A program made the translations under genes and the position numbers. 64,000 nt of DNA from Prosapia bicincta (taxonomy: Eukaryota > Arthropoda > Insecta > Hemiptera > Cercopidae), in contig JBAIZL010000024.1 of NCBI GenBank assembly GCA_036971475.1, forward strand, positions 591,001-655,000, written 5' to 3'. The first letter of the stretch is position 1. Every line of letters starts with the position of its first letter. This document shows positions 35,288-45,374 of the stretch, piece by piece. The notes beneath the pieces were generated by a model, which saw only the letters and a list, made by a program, of their open reading frames with translations, did no database searches and had not been told where the DNA came from.

Positions 35288-35420
35288 TACCTGTTATAAA
35301 AACATATTTTCCTTGATGAGACCTGGAGGCAAAGTGTTTACTTTAAACACGGCTTTCTGCAGCGCCTGTAACGTTTGGAATTCTGTTTATAATATGGAGG
35401 AATGGAGACCATACTTGGAG
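35288..35420 (+). CDS. methyltransferase exon 3 (residues 130-174)
   Basis: The acceptor is TCTTCTAG|TACC. The first base completes a Pro codon with exon 2, and the exon continues TCYKNIFSLMRPGGKVF. The RPGG turn and the following beta strand are the conserved post-motif block of class I methyltransferases (usual form LxPGGxxxx). It ends EEWRPYLE at donor GAG|GTAACA, phase 0. Confidence 0.9.
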
Positions 35421-35966
35421 GTAACAATGTTTAATTTATAGCAAAATGTAAAACATTCATTAATTTTAGGTTTCATTATAATAAAAGCTTTACTCTAACT
35501 GAGGAGGATTGTGATGTAGAGATTTTTAAAATTTTAATATTACAAAAAAATTTTATAAAATTTTAATTTTACAGTCAAATGACGTTTTCTTTTTAAACAC
35601 AAATATCCATCTCTATGTGAGAGGTTTTATTAACCGTAAATTTGTATAAAAAATAAAAATGTAATGTTTTTTTCGAATAACTTTTACAAGCTTATTTAGT
35701 AATACAACCGCGTTTATTTAATAAGAAAAAAATATTTATAACATATTGGGTAGTTATTTGCATAGAAAATAATTAATAAATTTTAACATAATTAAAAATT
35801 CGGGTCAATTGGTTACGTCGAGCACTATATTGATTATCGGATGACATTTGACACAGCTGGTCCTAGAATGTGGCTCAGCTCTGGTAAGATACTGTTAACA
35901 TTCATTGTATTAAACCCAATGCTTACCCTAAAGCATTGTATTATCTCTGTCTTATCTCCCTCGAAA

Positions 35967-35971
<5 letters not shown>

Positions 35972-36007
<36 letters not shown>

Positions 36008-36084
36008 ATATATATAAATATAAATATCACAATATTTATATATTATATTGTTATTTATTTATAATATAAATACTTATTTCTTTA

Positions 36085-36183
<99 letters not shown>

Positions 36184-36242
36184 CTATATTTATATATTAT
36201 ATTGTTATTTATTTATAATATAAATTCTTATTTCTTTATATA

Positions 36243-36292
<50 letters not shown>

Positions 36293-36349
36293 TATATCGC
36301 TATATTTATATATTATATTGTTATTTATTTATAATATAAATACTTATTT

Positions 36350-36421
<72 letters not shown>
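35972..36421. repeat. TA microsatellite with a threefold repeated AT-rich module
   Basis: Four TA runs (about 35,972-36,002, 36,093-36,180, 36,247-36,287 and 36,354-36,421) alternate with three nearly identical modules of about 55 bp (about 36,030-36,085, 36,180-36,240 and 36,297-36,354). Each contains TTGTTATTTATTTATAATAT and ends TTATTTCTTTATATAT. The whole is a tandem triplication with a variable TA spacer. It lies in intron 3. Confidence 0.9.
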
Positions 36422-36424
<3 letters not shown>

Positions 36425-36575
36425 AAATGGCTATAATAATATGTAATTGAATTCACGCAAGTTATATCTAAAACATTCCAAATTAAACAAATTAAATTAT
36501 TTCATTGTAGATTTTTTATGAAATATGTAAACAGTATAATGCACTAAAATTCTGAAAGTAAGGTTTGTGTTTCAG

Positions 36576-36729
36576 GGTCTACCTGTTTTCTCATTTCCGT
36601 TCCATGATAGTAAAGATACAGTTAAAGAGTGTACTGAATTATTGAGGAAAATAGGGTTTGAGGATATAATCTGTTATTGTGAACCAAAGCATTTGTTGCC
36701 TGATCACTTACCGCATCGAACAATACGAA
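36576..36729 (+). CDS. methyltransferase exon 4 (residues 175-225)
   Basis: The acceptor is TGTGTTTCAG|GGTCTA. The exon reads GLPVFSFPFHDSKDT, then ECTELLRKIGFEDI, the helix-strand that in this family precedes the last beta hairpin, and ends PHRTIR. Of the possible donors near 36,730, only CGAA|GTAGGT leaves the single A needed to join exon 5 in frame. Confidence 0.88.
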
Positions 36730-36865
36730 GTAGGTGTAAAGCATCAAGAACTGGACCAGTATTTAGGCTTTATCTACCAAATTTTATAAGTATTTTGTAA
36801 ACACATTTACATTTCAGTAAATTTAAGTGGTTTGTTTAAATAATATTTAAGATATTATTACAAGT

Positions 36866-37291
36866 TTGTTTTTACGTTTTGGTTTCAGTATAAATCTTAT
36901 AAAAAGTGTCTGGAACAAAAGAGTAAAGATAAAAATTAACAAACCGAAAATATTCACGTTTCATAAACCATCCTACAAGGGTATGTTCACATTCATTTAC
37001 CATAAAGGCAAAAAGTCATATTCTAGGAGGCTTCACCTTCTTATATATGCGTTCCCGTCTGGAATATGTATTTCATGGACACGAGGACTACATATATATT
37101 GCAAAACCATCAAGAAGACAGACAGAAGCACTAAACTGAAAATTCTACATAATGACTTGAAAGTGCATTTGGTAAAAAAACTTGTACGACAATTTTGCTC
37201 GCCAGTTTTACAAACGATCTTATGTACACATTCTTACAACAGTCATTTCCGCACTACATTAATAAAACCCTTTCTCAAGACGATAAAATAA
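36866..37291 (+). other. open frame of 141 codons inside intron 4, unidentified
   Basis: The frame is open for 141 codons but basic and poor in domain signal. Overlapping frames also read as protein-like for 40-60 codons (for example HPTRVCSHSFTIKAKSHILG and YDNFARQFYKRSY). That pattern would suit an old processed pseudogene with frameshifts better than a live gene. I do not recognise the parent. It could be chance. Confidence 0.2.
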
Positions 37292-38645
37292 GGCCGCTGT
37301 CTTATCATTTCGAAATTTTACTTCCTATCAAATATCACTAATTATAGCCAACAACACTGACGAATAAAGTGGTTCAAAGTTTTGTATTAGGTGACGCAGT
37401 CGCAGATTTGTTATGCCATGGTCCATGGGAAGTAGTTTACTTTCTACGCCCATTTTAGTTTTATATAGGCAGTAGAAGATCGACTCAGTAGTCGACTCAT
37501 ATCTTATAGAATAGGCATAACACCAAACTCATAGATTCCCTAACAAGGTATCTGCGAGGTAACACCCATCCCCACCCTTTATTATTAGGACAAACCAATT
37601 CCACGAGTGAGTGATTGTTTACAAAATTTTCTTGGCTGGTCGTTTTTTTATCTCGTTTAACACGACACAACATACTGTTACCTTTCACTGTCTTTAAAAT
37701 ATGAATTAAAAGAGCTATGCAAATGCACTATAATATGGGTGCATCCAAATGCAGTATGACATCCATACTACAGCATGGGTGCGCTATAGAGGGCTAGACC
37801 CAAGTTAGAAAAACAAAACAATTGTGCAATAAATATCAATGAACTTATCAGTAATATAGGTTACATGTAATGAACCTATTGTAGGGACCGGGAATACAAC
37901 AGGCACAATTAAAACCTCAATTCTAATAATGATTACGATATTAAGCCAAACGTTAAAACTGCGAAATTATTGTAGGTAACAAAGAAGAAAAATGTTCAAG
38001 GTAATCTAACTTAAATTTAATTAAACTTAAAGTTAAATTTGAAGACTGACGTTGTGCATATATTAAAAGAAGAATAAATCCTTAAAACAAGCGGAAATTG
38101 TAAAGAAGGTTAGGATGAGATGTATTTTGCTGCCGAGACATAAACATAAACCTGGGAATGCAGAAGTTGCTTTGTTAGGATTCTCCATCTTACTACAAGG
38201 TATAGAGGCATGCATCATAAAACCATGGATAATTAAGCTTGTTGAAGGGGTAGGTGATCAATAACAATCATAGCCATAACTTAAAATGGGGAAATAATGC
38301 GAAGTAATAAAAAGAAGAGTATTTGGGAAATGAAATGAGGGCTGGCAATTACTGATTATTGTTATTAAGGATGGGAAAGGAAGTAGAGGAATTTACTGGT
38401 ACAGAAATCTAAGTAGTCTTATAAATATAGCCCAATAGAATTGTTCACAGCTATAGTTAGCAAGATTCAAATACGGATGATGGTTTCTGTACCTCTAAAG
38501 ACGACGGTTTTGAAGGGTCGGTTTAATTTAATTGAATTTATTTACAATTATAAGTTAACTAAAACGTATAATATGACAATAAAATTTATCTAATATTATT
38601 GATTATTTCTAAGTATTTATTATTTTTAAATAAGTTTATTTACAG

Positions 38646-38806
38646 GTTTAATGAAACAGTTGGACCCATACATGCACGTTATTCCACCAGAGCTTCGTGT
38701 AAAATACATGGACGATGTAATGCACATGTTTAATACGTGGATGAAGAAGGTACCTGGTTTCCCATACAACAGACTTACCGTCATTGCAACTAAGCCACTT
38801 AAATAA
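38646..38806 (+). CDS. methyltransferase exon 5 (residues 226-278 and stop)
   Basis: The acceptor is TTATTTACAG|GTTTAATG. GT completes a Ser codon with exon 4, then LMKQLDPYMHVIPPELRVKY and a terminal strand, RLTVIATKP, which matches the usual C-terminal beta strand of the family. TAA is at 38,804-38,806. Two AATAAA signals follow at about 38,885 and 38,901, some 80-95 nt after the stop. Confidence 0.9.
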
Positions 38807-38884
38807 CTTTGTTATTCGAAACCTGTATATTTTAAATAAGAAAAAACTAAGTGTCAGAGTCCTTTATTAGGCTTGATATTTTAA

Positions 38885-38906
38885 AATAAACAAACTAATA
38901 AATAAA
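38885..38906 (+). terminator. polyadenylation signals of the methyltransferase gene
   Basis: Two AATAAA hexamers 79 and 95 nt after the stop codon are at a normal distance for a short 3' UTR. Hexamers of this kind are common in AT-rich DNA, so their use is inferred. Confidence 0.55.
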
Positions 38907-39201
38907 ACAGTATAACCGTTTTTGGCAAATAAACGTTCAGTGACATTTTACTGATTTTTGTTTAGGATTGTCTATAATAGGATATCTAAATTAATTGATA
39001 TTTCAATTATTATATATAAAAAGTTTTATTTTGGGAACTACAACGTATAGGAAAAAGGAGGGTACGAAAGCGCTTAGTTCAGAAATGAAGAAGTAATACA
39101 GAAAAATGAATATGTTGAGACAATGTGTTTGCTAGAGAGAAGTAGATAAAGAATTCGAATGACATATACCGACCGCACTGGACGCTATATAGCACAAAAT
39201 A

Positions 39202-39232
<31 letters not shown>

Positions 39233-39918
39233 ACGTGTATGTGGGTGTGTGGGTGTGTGGGAGGGAAGTGTGTATAATATTATATATTTTTTAATAAGTC
39301 GTCGAATATAATTTATGATAATAATTTTTTGAATTATTTGAAATAATTAACAGCTCAATTCTGTTGAAGAAAAATACAATTAATTAATTAAATTCAATCG
39401 ATACCCAAGACAATTAAATCTAGTATCTGTTCATTTTATATTTAGTTATAATAATTTCCTCAAGTTTATTATTATTATTATTATCAATGAGAAATCTGGA
39501 AGGATTTTTTTACAGTTTTTAAATAACTTATTTTTTGATAGTCGTTAATTAAAAAATTACGAAATTATTATTGAAATGAATGACTTAAATTTGGAATCTA
39601 TTACTTTATGGTAAATAAAACTAAATACAATTAATTAAATAACAAATGTCTACTCCTGTGATGTCTGGAGCAGTGGTCGTCCAAGTCCTACGACTTTCTG
39701 GGTTTTGCCTGGCAAGGCTTCTGGTCCCTCTCATTATCCTGTTCAAATTGTTAATGTTTCATTCCGACGAATCTGATGGCTCTTGCACTTCTCACATTTT
39801 ATTATTCTTAATTACTACACAACGGTTACAACGACAAAAATAGAAAATTTCATTTCGAAGAATCATTTCAAAACAGTCATTACTTTATTCTTATTCCCTG
39901 CTAACTCCTCTTTATATA
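38907..39918. other. intergenic stretch before the heptamer satellite
   Basis: A short GT/GA tract lies at about 39,202-39,265. Otherwise it is AT-rich with no gene recognised. Confidence 0.5.
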
Positions 39919-42900
39919 CAAAGCACAAAGCTCCTCGTACAAAGCTCCTCGTACAAAGCACAAAGCTCCTCGTACAAAGCTCCTCGTACAAAGCTCCTCG
40001 TAAAAAGCTCCTCGTACAAAGCTCCTCGTACAAAGCTCCTCGTACAAAGCTCCTCGTACAAAGCACAAAGCTCCTCGTACAAAGCTCCTCGTACAAAGCA
40101 CAAAGCTCCTCGTACAAAGCTCCTCGTACAAAGCTCCTCGTACAAAGCTCCTCGTACAAAGCACAAAGCTCCTCGTACAAAGCTCCTCGTACAAAGCACA
40201 AAGCTCCTCGTACAAAGCTCCTCGTACAAAGCACAAAGCTCCTCGTACAAAGAACAAAGCTCCTCGTACAAAGCTCCTCGTACAAAGCTCCTCGTACAAA
40301 GCACAAAGCTCCTCGTACAAAGCACAAAGATCCTCGTACAAAGAACAAAGCTCCTCGTACAAAGCACAAAGCTCCTCGTACAAAGCACAAAGCTCCTCGT
40401 ACAAAGCTCCTCGTACAAAGCACAAAGCTCCTCGGGCAAAGCTCCTCGTACAAAGCTCCTCGTACAAAGCTCCTCGTACAAAGCACAAAGCTCCTCGTAC
40501 AAAGCTCCTTGTACAAAGCACAAAGCTCCTCGTACAAAGCTCCTCGTACAAAGCTACTCGTACAAAGCTCCTCGTACAAAGCTCCTCGTACAAAGCACAA
40601 AGCTCCACGTACAAAGCTCCTCGTACAAAGCACAAAGCTCCTCGTACAAAGCTCCTGGTGCAAAGCTCCTCGTACAAAGCACAAAGCTCCTCGTACAAAG
40701 CACAAAGCTCCTCGTACAAAGCACAAAGCTCCTCGTACAAAGCACAAAGCTCCTCGTACAAAGCTCATCGTACAAAGCTCCTCGTACAAAGCACAAAGCT
40801 CCTCGTACAAAGCACAAAGCTCCTCGTACAAAGCACAAAGCTCCTCGTACAAAGCACAAAGCTCCTCGTACAAAGCACAAAGCTCCTCGTACAAAGCTCA
40901 TCGTACAAAGCTCCTCGTACAAAGCTCCTCGTACAAAGCACAAAGCTCCTCGTACAAAGCTCATCGTACAAAGGTCCTCGTACAAAGCTCCTCGTACAAA
41001 GCACAAAGCTCCTCGTACGAAGCACAAAGCTCCTCGTACAAAGCACAATGCTCCTCGTACAAAGCACAAAGCTCCTCGTACACAGCACAAAGCTCCTCGT
41101 ACAAAGCACAAAGCTCCTCGTACAAAGCACAAAGCTCCACGTACAAAGCTCCTCGTACAAAGCACAAAGCTCCTCGTACAAAGCTCCTGGTGCAAAGCTC
41201 CTCGTACAAAGCACAAAGCTCCTCGTACAAAGCACAAAGCTCCTCGTACAAAGCACAAAGCTCCTCGTACAAAGCTCATCGTACAAAGCTCATCGTACAA
41301 AGCTCCTCGTACAAAGCACAAAGCTCCTCGTACAAAGCACAAAGCTCCTCGTACAAAGCACACAGCTCCTCGTACAAAGCACAAAGCTCCTCGTACAAAG
41401 CACAAAGCTCCTCGTACAAAGCTCATCGTACAAAGCTCCTCGTACAAAGCACAAAGCTCCTCGTACAAAGCTCCTCGTACAAAGCTCCTCGTACAAAGCT
41501 CCTCGTACAAAGCTCCTCGTACAAAGCTCCTCGTACAAAGCACAAAGCTCCTCGTACAAAGCTCCTCGTATAAAGCACAAAGCTCCTCGTACAAAGCACA
41601 AAGCTCCTCGTACAAAGAACAAAGCTCCTCGTACAAAGCACAAAGCTCTTCGTACAAAGCTCCTCGTACAAAGCACAAAGATCCTCGTACAAAGAACAAA
41701 GCTCCTCGTACAAAGCACAAAGCTCCTCGTACAAAGCACAAAGCACCTCGTACAAAGCTCCTCGTACAAAGCACAAAGCTCCTCGTGCAAAGCTCCTCGT
41801 ACAAAGCTCCTCGTACAAAGCACAAAGCTCCTCGTACAAAGCACAAAGCTCCTCGTACAAAGCACAAAGCTCCTCGTGCAAAGCTCCTCGTACAAAGCTC
41901 CTCGTACAAAGCACAAAGCTCCTCGTACAAAGCACAAAGCTCCTCGTACAAAGCACACAGCTCATCGTCCAAAGCACAAAGCTCCTCGTACGAAGCACAA
42001 AGCTCCTCGTACAAAGCACAAAGCTCCTCGTACAAAGCACAAAGCTCCTCGTACACAGCACAAAGCTCCTCGTATAAAGCACAAAGCTCTTCGTACAAAG
42101 CACAAAGCTCCTCGTACAAAGCACAAAGCTCCTCGTACAAAGCACAAAGCTCCTCGTGCAAAGCACAAAGCTCCTCGTAACAAGCACAAAGCTCCTCGTA
42201 CAAAGCACAAAGCTCCTCGTGCAAAGCTCCTCGTACAAAGCTCCTCGTACAAAGCACAAAGCTCCTCGTACAAAGCACAAAGCTCCTCGTACAAAGCACA
42301 AAGCTCCTCGTATAAAGCACAAAGCGCCTCGTACAAAGCACAAAGCTCCTCGTGCAAAGCTCCTCGTACAAAGCTCCTCGTACAAAGCACAAAGCTCCTC
42401 GTACAAAGCACAAAGCTCCTCGTACAAAGCACACAGCTCATCGTACAAAGCACAAAGCTCCTCGTACGAAGCACAAAGCTCCTCGTACAAAGCACAAAGC
42501 TCCTCGTACAAAGCACAAAGCTCCTCGTACACAGCACAAAGCTCCTCGTATAAAGCACAAAGCTCTTCGTACAAAGCACAAAGCTCCACGTACAAAGCTC
42601 CTCGTACAAAGCACAAAGCTCCTCGTACAAAGCTCCTCGTGCAAAGCTCCTCGTACAAAGCACAAAGCTCCTCGTACAAAGCACAAAGCTCCTCGTACAA
42701 AGCACAAAGCTCCTCGTACAAAGCACACAGCTCCTCGTACAAAGCACAAAGCTCCTCGTACAAAGCACAAAGCTCCTCGTACAAAGCTCCTCGTACAAAG
42801 CACAAAGCTCCTCGTACAACGTTCCTCGTACAAAGCTCCTCGTACAAAGCTCCTCGTACAAAGCACAAAGCTCCTCGTACAAAGCTCCTCGTACAAAGCT

Positions 42901-45374
42901 CCTCGTACAAAGCTCCTCGTACAACGCACAAAGCTCCTCGTACAAAGCTCCTGGTACAAAGCACAAAGCTCCTCGTACAAAGCTCCTCGTACAAAGCTCC
43001 TCGTACAAAGCACAAAGCTCCTCGTACAAAGCACAAAGCTCCTCGTACAAAGAACAAAGCTCATCGTACAAAGCTCCTCGTACAAAGCACAAATCTCCTC
43101 GTACAAAGCTCCTCGTACAAAGCACAAAGATCCTCGTACAAAGAACAAAGCTCCTCGTACAAAGCACAAAGCTCCTCGTACAAAGCACAAAGCTCCTCGT
43201 ACAAAGCTCCTCGTACAAAGCACAAAGCTCCTCGTGCAAAGCTCCTCGTACAAAGCTCCTCGTACAAAGCACAAAGCTCCTCGTGCAAAGCTCCTCGTAC
43301 AAAGCTCCTCGTACAAAGCTCCTCGTACAAAGCTCCTCGTACAAAGCACAAAGCTCCTCGTACAAAGCTCCTCGTACAAAGCTCCTCGTACAAAGCACAA
43401 AGCTCCTCGTACAAAGCTCCTCGTACAAAGCACAAAGCTACTCGTACAAAGCTCCTCGTACAAAGCTCCTCGTACAAAGCTCCTCGTACAAAGCTCCTCG
43501 TTCAAAGCTTCTCGTACAAAGCTCCTCGTACAAAGCTCCTCGTACAAAGCTCCTCGTACAAAGCTCCTCGTACAAAGCTCCTCGTACAAAGCTCCTCGTA
43601 CAAAGCACAAAGCTCCTCGTACAAAGCTCCTCGTACAAAGCACAAAGCTCTTCGTACAAAGCTCCTCGTACAAAGCTCCTCGTACAAAGCTCCTCGTACA
43701 AAGCTCCTCGTACAAAGCACAAAGCTCCTCGTGCAAAGCTCCTCGTACAAAGCTCCTCGTGCAAAGCACAAAGCTCCTCGTACAAAGCACAAAGCTCCTC
43801 GTACAAAGCACAATGCTCCTCGTACAAAGCTCCTCGTACAAAGCACAAAGCTCCTCGTACAAAGCACAAAGCTCCTCGTACAAAGCACAAAGCTCCTCGT
43901 ACAAAGCTCCTCGTACAAAGCACAAAGCTCCTCGTACAAAGCTCCTCGTACAAAGCACAAAGCTCCTCGTACAAAGCTCCTCGTACAAAGCACAAAGCTC
44001 CTCGTACAAAGCAAAAAGCTCCTCGTACGAAACATAAAGCTCCTCGTACAAAGCACAAAGCTCCTCGTACAAAGTACAAAGCTCCTCGTACAAAGCTCCT
44101 CTTACAAAGCACAAAGCTCCTCGTACAAAGCACAAAGCTCCTCGTACGAAACACAAAGCTCCTGGTACAAAGCACAAAGCTCCTCGTACAAAGCACAAAG
44201 CTTGTGGTACAAAGCACAAAGCTCCTCGTACGAAACACAAAGCCCCTCGTACAAAGCACAAAGCTCCTCGTACAAAGCACAAAGCTCCTCGTAAAAAGCA
44301 CAAAGCTCCTCGTACGAAACACAAAGCTCCTCGTACAAAGCACAAAGCTCCTGGTACAAAACACAAAGCTCCTCGTACAAAGCACAAAGCTCCTCGTACG
44401 AAACACAAAGCTCCTCGTACAAAGCACAAAGCTCCTGGTACAAAGCACAAAGCTCCTCGTACAAAGCACAAAGCTCCTCGTACAAAGCACAAAGCTCCCC
44501 GTATAAAGCACAAAGCTCCTCGTACAAAGCACAAAGGTCCTCGTACAAAGCACAAAGCTCCTCGTACGAAACACAAAGCTCCTCGTACAAAGTTCCTCGC
44601 ACAAAGCACAAAGCTCCTGGTACGAAACACAAAGCTCCTCGTACAAAGCAAAAAGCTCCTCGTACAAAGCACAAAACTCCTCGTACGAAACACAAAGCTC
44701 CTCGTACAAAGTTCCTCGCACAAAGCACAAAGCTCCTGGTACGAAACACAAAGCTCCTCGTACAAAGTTCCTCGCACAAATTACAAAGCTCCTGGTACAA
44801 AGCACAAAGCTCCTCGTACAAAGCAAAAAGCTCCTCGTACAAAGCACAAAGCTCCTCGTACGAAACACAAAGCTCCTCGTACAAAGCACAAAGCTCCTCG
44901 TACAAAGCTCCTTGTACAAAGCTCCTCGTACAAAGCACAAAGCTCCTCGTACAAAGCACAAAGCTCCTCGTATAAAGCACAAAGCTCCTCGTACAAAGCA
45001 CAAAGCTCCTCGTTCAAAGCTCCTCGTACAAAGCACAAAGCTCCTCGTACAAAGCACAAAGCTCCTCGTACAAAGCAAAAAGCTCCTCGTACAAAGCACA
45101 AAGCTCCTCGTACAAAGCACAACGCTCCTCGTACAAAGCTCCTCGTACAAAGCTCCTCGTACAAAGCTCCTCGTACAAAGCAAAAAGCTCCTCGTACAAA
45201 GCACAAAGCTCCTCGTACGAAACAAAAAGCTCCTCGTACAAAGCAAAAAGCTCCTCGTACAAAGCACAAAGCTCCTCGTACGAAACACAAAGCTCCTCGT
45301 ACAAAGCACAAAGTTGCTCTTACAAAGCACAAAGCTCCTAGTACAAAGCACAAAGCTCCTCGTACAAAGCACAA
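39919..45374. repeat. 5.46-kb heptamer-based satellite (14- and 21-bp units)
   Basis: The array is built from three 7-bp blocks: a = CAAAGCA, b = CAAAGCT, c = CCTCGTA. They occur only as bc (14 bp) or abc (21 bp) in an irregular mixture. The part after about 44.0 kb is almost all abc and is enriched in CGAAACA and TTCCTCGCA variants. None of the six frames of either unit contains a stop, so open frames of up to about 780 codons run on both strands and overlap one another. A larger repeat of 476 bp (68 blocks) is visible at 41,951 and 42,427. I see no sign that any frame is a gene: no conserved start context, no non-repeat domain and no introns. Confidence 0.97.

Larger units (their letters stand above)
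26648..38806 (+). other. gene model: JHAMT-like SAM-dependent methyltransferase, five coding exons
   Basis: Joining 26,648-26,839, 31,829-32,025, 35,288-35,420, 36,576-36,729 and 38,646-38,806 gives 837 bp, an uninterrupted 278-aa protein plus stop. All introns have GT-AG ends, and the phases fit at each junction (0, 2, 0, 1). The length matches the usual 270-300 aa of the juvenile hormone acid O-methyltransferase family. Insect JHAMT methylates juvenile hormone acid or farnesoic acid in the cytosol, and many arthropods carry several JHAMT-like paralogues of unknown substrate. The position corresponding to the Trp of the insect LHWV motif is Tyr here (CLQYTQD), so the substrate should not be assumed. 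Introns are 1.2-5 kb and filled with repeats. A 5' non-coding exon probably lies upstream. Confidence 0.88.
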
